64,000 bases of DNA. Origin: an uncultured Bacteroidales bacterium (lineage in GTDB: Bacteria > Bacteroidota > Bacteroidia > Bacteroidales > P3). The translations under genes and the position numbers were made by a program. Positions 16,678 to 24,672 of this stretch are shown in pieces; the stretch's first letter is position 1, and each line of letters starts with the position of its first letter. The notes beneath the pieces were generated by a model. The model searched no databases, was not told where the DNA came from, and saw only the letters and a program-made list of their open reading frames with translations. Location of the stretch: the NCBI GenBank assembly GCA_900315335.1, contig OMYR01000027.1:1-64000 (forward strand), read 5' to 3'.

Positions 16678-16706
16678 AGCAGGGCAACTCCGCCCTGCTG
16701 GAAAAA
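16678..16706 (+). terminator. Terminator after the methyltransferase gene
   Basis: Perfect 8-bp stem AGCAGGGC (16678-16685) and GCCCTGCT (16692-16699) with a 6-base loop, then ggaaaaatttt. Ends the phage rightward transcript. Confidence 0.75.
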
Positions 16707-16880
16707 TTTTGCAAAAAAATGACCAAACGTTTTGCAAAAAATGACTTTTTGAATTTCCGATTATAATTATCTTTCTTTACAGGATTATAAAAATAAAAAA
16801 ATCCGACATCATTTGCCAGACTCTTAACACAAAAACAACTTAACTTGGGATAACCACAAAGTGTGTGGTAAAAATTTTTG
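16707..16880. repeat. Direct repeats near the probable right end of the prophage
   Basis: Two near-identical copies of TTTTGCAAAAAA(A)TGAC lie at 16707-16723 and 16730-16745, 23 bases apart. Further right are AT-rich DNA and a small palindrome ACCACA/TGTGGT (16853-16858, 16864-16869) just before tRNA-Asn. Transposable Mu-like phages carry repeated transposase sites at each end, and other prophages end at tRNA genes, so the boundary probably lies here, but no target duplication can be tested without the left end. Confidence 0.4.
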
Positions 16881-16954
16881 CGCCCCTTCTAGGACTTGAA
16901 CCTAGGACCCCATGATTAACAGTCATGTGCTCTAACCAACTGAGCTAAAGAGGC
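16881..16954 (-). tRNA. tRNA-Asn (GTT)
   Basis: 74 bases. Read on the minus strand, acceptor GCCTCTT pairs with AAGGGGC, the anticodon stem-loop is CATGACTGTTAATCATG with anticodon GTT, and the T loop contains GGTTCAAGTCC. CCA is not encoded. It has its own promoter and lies next to the presumed prophage end. Confidence 0.96.
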
Positions 16955-16973
16955 GTGTTTTCTAAAACGTTTG

Positions 16974-17004
16974 CAAAAGTACATCATTTTTCAATACCTG
17001 CAAA
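16974..17004 (-). promoter_or_regulatory. Promoter of tRNA-Asn
   Basis: Minus strand: TTTG at 17004-17001, 19 bases, TACTTTTG at 16981-16974. Both boxes match the Bacteroidetes consensus; the transcript would start about 15 bases before the tRNA. The rest of 16955-17218 is AT-rich with no gene visible. Confidence 0.7.
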
Positions 17005-17218
17005 ATATTTTATAATATTTTTTCAATTTTATTTACAGTTTTATTTTTATTTAACTGAAAAATAAGATTATACACAACTAAAAAATTTTCACTAATTTAT
17101 TCTATTTTCTTTTATTTTTCGTTAAAAATCGCTATCAAAGATTGAAAAAAGGATGTTTTTAATCACAAATTTTCTATTTTTTATTCTTATTTGAACGTAT
17201 TTTTCAATTTCAAAAAAT

Positions 17219-17812
17219 CTATATAGCTAAAAAAGTCTGAAAAATTACTTTAATGTCACTAATCAGAGTCCTCCGTTGAAGATACTCCAAATTTATTCTC
17301 AGTTTGTCAGGCATAATCACATCTATATAGTATTGCTTCGGATTTTGCTGTTGTTCCAATAACTCGTTTTCATTTCTGTACGCAATCGATGCAGGATCGG
17401 TTATTCCGGGACGCACCGACAAAACTTTTAATTGTTCTTCATTGTACATATCCACATAATAACGTACTTCGGGACGAGGTCCCACAAAAGACATATCTCC
17501 AATTAAGACGTTAAACAATTGAGGCAATTCGTCCAACTTAAATTTGCGAATAAAATACCCAACTTTCGTAATTCTGCTATCTCTTCCCCCTATGGTAATC
17601 AATGAACCCTTATCGGCATTGACACACATCGAGCGAAATTTGTATAACACAAAATCCTTGTTATTACGCCCCACTCTTTTCTGCCTATAAAAAACTCCGC
17701 CCTTACTTGTCAATCCTACCGCCAACGCAATAATCACAAACATCCAACTTAAAATCAGCAGGCCAAACAATGAAAATACTATATCAAAAAGTCTTTTTGC
17801 CATTACACCCAA
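17219..17812 (-). CDS. Polyprenyl-phosphate sugar-1-phosphate transferase (bacterial sugar transferase)
   Basis: 197 residues. One N-terminal membrane hairpin (about 10-35), then the family motifs YRQKRVGRNN, YKFRSMCVNAD, KFKLDELPQL and LIGDMSFVGPRPE, and RPGITDPASI. This is the small PglC/WcaJ C-terminal type that moves a sugar phosphate onto the lipid carrier and starts glycan synthesis at the inner membrane. The aminotransferase gene lies 47 bases upstream on the same strand, suggesting the sugar is an amino sugar such as a bacillosamine type. Start Met1 or Met4 (MAKRLFDI). Confidence 0.9.
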   Translation of the reverse strand: MGVMAKRLFDIVFSLFGLLILSWMFVIIALAVGLTSKGGVFYRQKRVGRNNKDFVLYKFRSMCVNADKGSLITIGGRDSRITKVGYFIRKFKLDELPQLFNVLIGDMSFVGPRPEVRYYVDMYNEEQLKVLSVRPGITDPASIAYRNENELLEQQQNPKQYYIDVIMPDKLRINLEYLQRRTLISDIKVIFQTFLAI

Positions 17813-17859
17813 CTATTTTGCAAAAATTTGAATACAGAAACAATATTCAAATACCAAAA

Positions 17860-19101
17860 TTATTTCTGTGCTACAACCTCATCATGCACCCTAATCAGAT
17901 TTTCCAAAACAAAATCCACTTGTTCATCAGTTAATTGAGGATATAACGGCAGTGTTATCTCTTGCTTAAACACTTTGTTTGCAATAGGATAATTCGAAAT
18001 ATCAAATCCCATATTTTTGAAAACGGTTAAAGAAGGCATCGGTATGTAATGAACATTGGTTGCAATCTCTGTCTCTGCCAATTTCATAATCATATCATCT
18101 CTTTGTTGCTCATTTATATCCAAGATTCTCAACGGATATAAATGATACGAGGATTCAATATTTTCTTTATGGCTATCCTCTCCGTTTTCAATAGTTTCAA
18201 AAGGAAGTTTTGTCCACTTAAACTTCTGCAAACAAGAATTATAACGATTAAATATGCGTTTTCTTTCTTTAAGTAAGTAGTCATACTTGCGTATTTGAGC
18301 CAAAGCAATCGCAGCATTAACGTCAGGCATATTACATTTCATTCCACCTCCAAGAACATCATATCGCCAAGAAGCAAGTTGGTTTTTCGTGAAAGCATCT
18401 TTCGTCTGACCATTCAAAGACATTACCCTAAACCATTTTTTCAACTCTTTATTATCAAAAGGTGTGGGTAAATTCAAACAAATCATACCACCCTCGGCAG
18501 AAGTAATGTTTTTAACGGCGTGAAAACTCAACACACATATATCTACATAGTTTGCAACGCTTTGAGAATTAATTTTAGCACCAATTGAGTGGGCGCTATC
18601 CGAAAGAATCATTATTCTCCCCAATTTATCCTGGTTATCAGAGTTTGGAGTATATAATTTAAGTATTTCTTGCGAATTAATAATTTCTTTGATTCTAAGA
18701 TAATTACACGGAATACCGCCTATATCGACCGGAATAATGGCTTTGGTATGCGGATTTATGGCTTGCAATATCTTTTCTGTATCGATAGTCATATCTTCAC
18801 CTATATCCACCATAACAGGTTTAGCTCCTGCTTCTATTACAGCCAAAGCTGTTGCACAGTATGTATATGCAGGTACAATAACCTCATCATCGGATTTTAA
18901 CCCTAACCATCGCAATGACAATATTGCACCGCTCATCCAAGAATTTACAGCACTGCAAGCAGGACATCTAAGCAATTTTTCCGTTTCTTCTTCCAACGCC
19001 TTGACTTTTGGACCTGTCGTTATCCAACCGCTTCGCAAGGAATCATCTACTTCTTTTATCACATCTTCGTCTATGTAAGGTGGTGAAAAAGATATCTTCA
19101 T
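17860..19101 (-). CDS. DegT/DnrJ/EryC1 family sugar aminotransferase
   Basis: 413 residues. N-terminal FSPPYIDEDVIKEVDDSLRSGW and the ITTGPKVKALEEE motif of the family; PLP-binding Lys in SFHAVKNITSAEGGM near 195; the conserved histidine region HYIPMPSL near 355. These enzymes transfer an amino group from glutamate to a keto sugar nucleotide. Its partner sugar transferase follows. Together they point to one step of capsule, O-antigen or glycoprotein glycan synthesis. A TAATTTTG box lies about 65 bases upstream. Confidence 0.9.
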   Translation of the reverse strand: MKISFSPPYIDEDVIKEVDDSLRSGWITTGPKVKALEEETEKLLRCPACSAVNSWMSGAILSLRWLGLKSDDEVIVPAYTYCATALAVIEAGAKPVMVDIGEDMTIDTEKILQAINPHTKAIIPVDIGGIPCNYLRIKEIINSQEILKLYTPNSDNQDKLGRIMILSDSAHSIGAKINSQSVANYVDICVLSFHAVKNITSAEGGMICLNLPTPFDNKELKKWFRVMSLNGQTKDAFTKNQLASWRYDVLGGGMKCNMPDVNAAIALAQIRKYDYLLKERKRIFNRYNSCLQKFKWTKLPFETIENGEDSHKENIESSYHLYPLRILDINEQQRDDMIMKLAETEIATNVHYIPMPSLTVFKNMGFDISNYPIANKVFKQEITLPLYPQLTDEQVDFVLENLIRVHDEVVAQK

Positions 19102-19166
19102 CGTTAAATCTGTTTTCTTTATTGTTTTATAAAATCTAAGTCTGTCTATTTTTATCTCTCAAACTG

Positions 19167-19254
19167 CAAAATTAGTGTTAAATATCAATAAATTTTCTTT
19201 AAACACTAATTTATTTTTATCAATGATTATTTTTTTGATTCGACTTAATAATTT
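19167..19254. repeat. 21-bp-phased array 3' of the sugar transporter gene
   Basis: Degenerate 21-bp units (aaattagtgttaaatatcaat, then units with tttaaacactaat and caatgattat) fill the gap between the transporter stop and the aminotransferase start. The first unit also contains CAAAATTA (19167-19174), which on the minus strand is a -7 box for the aminotransferase gene. Same core as the other arrays, but more decayed. Confidence 0.5.
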
Positions 19255-19266
19255 TTCCTCTTCATT

Positions 19267-20667
19267 TTATGGTCTTATTTTACCTATCTTATATCCCTTC
19301 AAGCCATAGAAACATAAATAGATATATGAAATCATTGGTATGATAAATGAATATTTAATTCCTATTGCATCAGCCAAAAGTCCCTGCAATGGAGGTAAAA
19401 TTGCACCCCCAACAATCATCATAATGAGTATTGACGATGCAGACGCCGTTTGGCTTCCCAATCCATCAATTGCCAACGTAAAGACATTGCCCCACATTAT
19501 GGAATTAAACAATCCTATTGCCAAAATACACCAAACTGCAATTGTCGGAGCGACAATAAAAGACGATATTATCAAACCTAAATTTACCAAAGCAAATATA
19601 CCTAAACTCAAAGCAGGCTTACCTTCGCCAAGATAGAAAAATACAAAGTTAAGAATGATGAATATAATAAAGAACCAAACTTGATGAAATACAAGTCCGT
19701 TAAGAGAATAATTTACCAAGAAAATTATAGCGAATGAAGCAATTGCGAGCAAAACCATATAGATAAATTTATTCGTTTTCTTCGCATTTGACAACGATAC
19801 TGCCCCAAGAAATCTGCCTATCATCGCTCCACCCCAGTAATAACTAAGAAATGCAGAGGCAAGAGATTCCGGTTTATTCAAAATCTCTTTCATATACGAC
19901 ACAAAATTGCTGCCTATACTTACTTCCGCCCCAACATAAAAGAAAATTCCTAATGCTCCCAAAAGCACATAAGGTTTCTTAAATATGCTTTCCTTTTTAG
20001 ATACCACATCTTCTTTTTCTTCTGTGTAAGAAATTTTTGAAGTATAGATAAACACCGTCAAAGCCAATAGCAATGCAGCAAGGAACATATAAGGCAAAAA
20101 TACCGCCTGCGTTCCTGTGGTTTGTTTTGCAAAATAATTGAAAACAAAATATCCGCCAAGGGCAGGTCCCAATGTTGTTCCCAATGAATTAAACGCCTGA
20201 GTAAGATTAAGTCTTGAAGATGCAGTTTCTCTATCTCCTATTATGGAAACAAACGGATTTGCCGCAATCTGTAAAAACGTAAGACCTATTCCCAATAAAA
20301 ACAAAGTCATCAAAAACACTGAAAAAGGTAAATTCGCTTTGGCTGTCATAGCGAATAAGAAACAAGCAATGGCTGCTATTATCAAACCTATGACCAATGT
20401 GTTTTTATATCCAATCTTTGTTATCGGGTCTTTGCCTTTACGAGCGAACAAGTAGAATACAAACGCTCCGACAAAATATGCCCCAAAGAATGCAAATTGG
20501 ACTATATTCGCTTGAAAATGCGTTAATGAATAAACGCCTTTAAGATACGGTATCAAAACATCATTTAACGATGTTATAAAACCCCACATAAAAAACAAGA
20601 CCGTTACACTTATCATCGGCATAAGTGAAGACGTCTTCGTTTCCAATTCTGAATTATTATTTTTCAT
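19267..20667 (-). CDS. Sugar:proton symporter, FucP/GlcP-type MFS transporter
   Basis: 466 residues with about 12 membrane helices. The opening LFFMWGFITSLNDVLIPYLK and the mid-protein stretch LQIAANPFVSIIGDRETASSR are hallmarks of the FucP/GluP family that imports fucose, glucose or galactose. Start ATG at 20667 is 12 bases after the M16 peptidase stop on the same strand, so it is the last gene of the addA-addB-M16 run. A link between these genes is not obvious; the sugar specificity cannot be set from sequence. Confidence 0.88.
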   Translation of the reverse strand: MKNNNSELETKTSSLMPMISVTVLFFMWGFITSLNDVLIPYLKGVYSLTHFQANIVQFAFFGAYFVGAFVFYLFARKGKDPITKIGYKNTLVIGLIIAAIACFLFAMTAKANLPFSVFLMTLFLLGIGLTFLQIAANPFVSIIGDRETASSRLNLTQAFNSLGTTLGPALGGYFVFNYFAKQTTGTQAVFLPYMFLAALLLALTVFIYTSKISYTEEKEDVVSKKESIFKKPYVLLGALGIFFYVGAEVSIGSNFVSYMKEILNKPESLASAFLSYYWGGAMIGRFLGAVSLSNAKKTNKFIYMVLLAIASFAIIFLVNYSLNGLVFHQVWFFIIFIILNFVFFYLGEGKPALSLGIFALVNLGLIISSFIVAPTIAVWCILAIGLFNSIMWGNVFTLAIDGLGSQTASASSILIMMIVGGAILPPLQGLLADAIGIKYSFIIPMISYIYLCFYGLKGYKIGKIRP

Positions 20668-20679
20668 CTTTGATATTGT

Positions 20680-21915
20680 TTATTTCTTTATTGTATAATA
20701 TAATGTGTTATGTTTATTCTCAAAAAACATTTCTGTTGCCAATTCAATCAAACCATTGATTGTTACTTTTTCATAATATTCCTGTTCAATATTTATTCTT
20801 TCAAGCATATCCAAATGTGCATAATATGCAAGATTGAGTGCCTTGTCGGCAATTTTTATATTATTAAACGTTGTGTTTGCGTAATTCTTGTTTTTAACTT
20901 TTTGAAATTCTCTCTCGGTCGGTGGATTATCAACAAGGTTTCTTAATTCCTGCCAAATCATATCTTCTCCAAGTTTAATATCTACATCATCCGCATATTT
21001 GCCGATAATCATAAACAAACCCTTGTCATCATCACCTGAAATAACAGCATCTATACCCGTAAATATTTGTTTATTTCTTACCAAAGCATCATACAAACGC
21101 GAGCTCTTACCATTAGACAAAATATCGGAAAGTAAATCACAAGCGTAATAATCGTCATTTATTCTTTCGCACATAGGAAAAGTTATTACTATTACATTGG
21201 CAGGCACATCTCTTTCGACCGTCAATTCTCGATTTTCAGTTTGCAATGGCTCTTGTTTATAGTTTATAGTTTTTGTTCCACGATTGCCAAAATTAAAAAT
21301 ACTTGCCGCCAAATCGAAAACTTCTTCTGCTTTCACATTACCAGATATTGCAAAAACAGCATTGGACGGATTGTAATAATTGGCATAAAATTCTCTTACG
21401 ATTGATAGATTCGCTTTTTCTATATGGGAAATATCTTTTCCTATCGTTTGCCACTTGTATGGGTGCGTGGTATAAGACAATTCTCGCATCAGTTTATGCA
21501 AATCTCCGTAAGGCTGATTCAAATTGCGTTGCTTAAATTCTTCGCAAACGACCTTCTTTTGAACAGCCAAATGTTCCTCATCAATAATAAGGTTACACAT
21601 TCTATCGGCTTCAATCCTCAAAATAGTTTCCAAATAAATACTTGGAACGGTGCAATAGAAGTTAGTAATATCGCAATTAGTGAATGCATTGCTCTCCCCT
21701 CCTATGGAATTTATAAGATTATCGAAATCGGGAAAATTCTTACTACCCGAAAACATAAGATGTTCAAACAAATGAGCAAAACCTGTGTGATTCTCATCTT
21801 CGTTTTTACTTCCTACTTTGTATAATAAATTAACGGTTACAAGTTCTGTCATCAAATCTTCATTAACAATGACTTGCAAACCATTATCAAATATTTTCTC
21901 TTTATATTGTATCAT
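20680..21915 (-). CDS. M16 family zinc metallopeptidase
   Basis: 411 residues. The inverted zinc motif HLFEH is at 48-52, with the third ligand region CEEFKQR near 124-130, about 74 residues on, as in pitrilysin/MPP-type enzymes. It is a one-unit member (two M16 domains, the second inactive). No signal peptide is seen, so it is probably cytoplasmic or exported by an unknown route. It starts on the last base of the AddB-like stop codon, implying translational coupling. Confidence 0.9.
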   Translation of the reverse strand: MIQYKEKIFDNGLQVIVNEDLMTELVTVNLLYKVGSKNEDENHTGFAHLFEHLMFSGSKNFPDFDNLINSIGGESNAFTNCDITNFYCTVPSIYLETILRIEADRMCNLIIDEEHLAVQKKVVCEEFKQRNLNQPYGDLHKLMRELSYTTHPYKWQTIGKDISHIEKANLSIVREFYANYYNPSNAVFAISGNVKAEEVFDLAASIFNFGNRGTKTINYKQEPLQTENRELTVERDVPANVIVITFPMCERINDDYYACDLLSDILSNGKSSRLYDALVRNKQIFTGIDAVISGDDDKGLFMIIGKYADDVDIKLGEDMIWQELRNLVDNPPTEREFQKVKNKNYANTTFNNIKIADKALNLAYYAHLDMLERINIEQEYYEKVTINGLIELATEMFFENKHNTLYYTIKK

Positions 21916-24653
21916 TATCGTCTTGTTTTTTTACCCATTCGACAGAGAACATAGTAGTCGCAATAACGACATTTATCCTCATTTATTATTGCTTCATACT
22001 TTTCGCCTTGCTGTTTGCTTAAAAAATCGCCAAGCATTGTCTTCAAACTTTTCTCAAACGCCTCATTAGTATTTTTATCATAATAAAAAACGTTTTTATT
22101 TCTACTGCGAGACTCCGACATCGTTATATCCCTATCATCTAAATCGGACAAATATAACAATTCGGGCTTAATCACATCTGCTTCACCATTATTATAAGCC
22201 AAATAACAATAAAATAAAATCTCAAATATATTCTCAAAACCGTTTTTCCTTGATTTTTGTCCTTCATTCGGGCATTGCATCAATTGTTCAAAGGTATTGA
22301 AATTTCTTTCTTTTGCAGCACCAGTTTTATAATCTACAATACGAACAACATTTCCATAATTGCTATCCTCTACCCTATCAATCCTATCCAAACGTCCGAA
22401 CAAATGAACGGTATATCCGCCAACGTTCAAATCTCTTTTATATTCTTTTTCGCCACCAATATATTCGACATTGTTTTCAAAGTCTTTCCGATAGACCTGC
22501 TTCATATATTTTTTTATCATATTCAAATGAATGGCATCTGAGCAAACACGCCTATCTTGCTCCGTAGCATCGGAATTTATATATTTATCAATAGCATTTT
22601 CTATATACGGCATAGCATTTTCAACGCCGATATTCTTTCCTTTAATATCCTCATAAAACAAGTTAATGCTGTTATGAAAAACGTTTCCGAATGCAATAGC
22701 CAAATAATCATCGTCGTCAATTGTTTCGCTCAAGTATCTTACATTTTTCAAATAAAACTTCTGCTGACAATGTATAAGATTATTTAGCGATGAAGGGCTT
22801 AAACTTCTCTCACCTTTATCCAAAAATTTCAATTCATTGATATCAAAGAAATATTCTCTGTTTTCAGGTCGCAATGCTTTAACTGCCGTAAGACTTTTAT
22901 AATTTATCTGCTTTTTTTCTCCAATCGCAGGAAACTCAATCTCTATTTGACGCAAAAATCTACTTTTTTCCTTTAATTTGTTCTCCCCACCTATTGTTGT
23001 ATATATATAATCTGCTCTTTTGGCATGTTGCAGCAAACGATAGAAATAATATGCGAAAACGCCGCTCTTTCTTTCCACGCTGCCCATATCATACGCTTTA
23101 CGAAACGAATAAGGGATAAAAGAGACCTCTCTTGATAATTTCGGCAGATTGTCATCATCTGTCGAAAGCATCAACACATTCTCAAAATCCAAACTACGCG
23201 TTTCCAACATACCCATTAACTGCACTCCGTCTATTCCGTCCGAAATTATATCCAAACTAAACGCAGACAATTCTTTCTTTAATACGCTTTTAATTATATC
23301 ACCACCGATTTTTACATCCTTAATCTTGTCAAGCATATCGATAAAAGCCAATAGCATCTCGCTTATTTTCTTTAATATCGCTACTTGCCAAAGACCGTCC
23401 TTTTTGCTATCCGTAAAAGAATCAACAATATGTTTTATAGTATCAAATACTTTCTGTTTACTAAACTCTCCTTTATCCACCAAAGCATATAAATCTGCAA
23501 GCAACTCGTTATACAACCAAGTTTGATTGAATGGATAACCCATCGTTATATTTATTTTGCCTTTGTACTCTACCGGTAAGGATTTTATGACTAATGGAAT
23601 CAGTGATTCGTCGTTTAACACTATTGCCGTAGTGTTTAACACTGATTCGCTCGTTACCACTTCCTTTAACCACATACCAATATACGCCAAAGAAGTTGTT
23701 TCGTATGGCGAAGAAATAATATTGATTTGTTGTTTTTTGTTTGTAATATTATCAAAGGATACATCTTTCAAATCATTGCTTTGTGGAAACAAAACTATGT
23801 TCTCTCGAATAAATATTCCCGCTTCGTTTTTGTCGTTTGTCGCATAGTAATTGTCGTAATCCCAATAGAAGTCTGTCGTGTATTGTTCTTTTAACAGTCT
23901 GAATATTTTCTTTTCAACCTTATTCAAAACCGAAAAACCGATGATTTTCACCTTTTCGCAACTCAATGTAATCTCTCCTTGTTCCAATCGTCTCGCAAAC
24001 TCTCTATACATCTTGCCTGAATACGCCAAATTATGCTCGTCCAACAATTCATTAAACTGCTGATATATTTCGTACAAGTTGTTCCATACTTTTACAAAGT
24101 TCTTTCGCATCGAAGACTCGTCATTATCGATATTGCTATTGAACAATCGGTTTATCAATTCTATTTGCTGGCTGTTCAAATACTCTTTCGGGTCGATTTC
24201 CAAGTCTTTATAATCTTGCAAATTCCTAAACAACGCTTCTGCATTGACCAATTCTTTATCTATTTGGTCAAAATCTTTGAGTATAACCGAACCCCAAAAA
24301 TAAAAGTCATCGAAACTCTCTATCGTATAGTCATCTTGTGCTTGAAAATTCTTTCTAAAAACATCGCAATACACTGTATAAAGCAAATACAACAATTCCA
24401 AATTATCGCCTTTTCTCATATCAACCAAATAATCTCCCACCATTTGATCAATAGAAAATATCTTTGGAACGAAAAATACCGAATTGTCTTTATCGTTTGG
24501 TGTAACCGAGTTTTTGGCATTGTCTTTCAAATACTCAAAAAAGAAACGTATGGCGCGTTGATTGGGAAACAAAACCATAACATTTTGTAAATTATCTTTT
24601 TCTTTCTCAAAAATCTTTTGAGCCACAGTATGTAAAAAACCGCTACCTTTCAT
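21915..24653 (-). CDS. AddB-like PD-(D/E)XK exonuclease subunit
   Basis: 912 residues. The N-terminal half is a decayed helicase fold (FPNQRAIRFFFEYL near 30). The C-terminal nuclease has GRLDRID near 755 and VDYKTG near 770. Four cysteines for an Fe-S cluster are visible: one near 627 (IHCQQKFY) and three at the end (CRYCDYYVLC). This is the AddB/RexB plan. With the helicase-nuclease gene directly upstream (19 bases) it should form the complex that resects DNA double-strand breaks for RecA. Confidence 0.85.
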   Translation of the reverse strand: MKGSGFLHTVAQKIFEKEKDNLQNVMVLFPNQRAIRFFFEYLKDNAKNSVTPNDKDNSVFFVPKIFSIDQMVGDYLVDMRKGDNLELLYLLYTVYCDVFRKNFQAQDDYTIESFDDFYFWGSVILKDFDQIDKELVNAEALFRNLQDYKDLEIDPKEYLNSQQIELINRLFNSNIDNDESSMRKNFVKVWNNLYEIYQQFNELLDEHNLAYSGKMYREFARRLEQGEITLSCEKVKIIGFSVLNKVEKKIFRLLKEQYTTDFYWDYDNYYATNDKNEAGIFIRENIVLFPQSNDLKDVSFDNITNKKQQINIISSPYETTSLAYIGMWLKEVVTSESVLNTTAIVLNDESLIPLVIKSLPVEYKGKINITMGYPFNQTWLYNELLADLYALVDKGEFSKQKVFDTIKHIVDSFTDSKKDGLWQVAILKKISEMLLAFIDMLDKIKDVKIGGDIIKSVLKKELSAFSLDIISDGIDGVQLMGMLETRSLDFENVLMLSTDDDNLPKLSREVSFIPYSFRKAYDMGSVERKSGVFAYYFYRLLQHAKRADYIYTTIGGENKLKEKSRFLRQIEIEFPAIGEKKQINYKSLTAVKALRPENREYFFDINELKFLDKGERSLSPSSLNNLIHCQQKFYLKNVRYLSETIDDDDYLAIAFGNVFHNSINLFYEDIKGKNIGVENAMPYIENAIDKYINSDATEQDRRVCSDAIHLNMIKKYMKQVYRKDFENNVEYIGGEKEYKRDLNVGGYTVHLFGRLDRIDRVEDSNYGNVVRIVDYKTGAAKERNFNTFEQLMQCPNEGQKSRKNGFENIFEILFYCYLAYNNGEADVIKPELLYLSDLDDRDITMSESRSRNKNVFYYDKNTNEAFEKSLKTMLGDFLSKQQGEKYEAIINEDKCRYCDYYVLCRMGKKTRR

Positions 24654-24672
24654 CTTAACACTCCTAACACCT

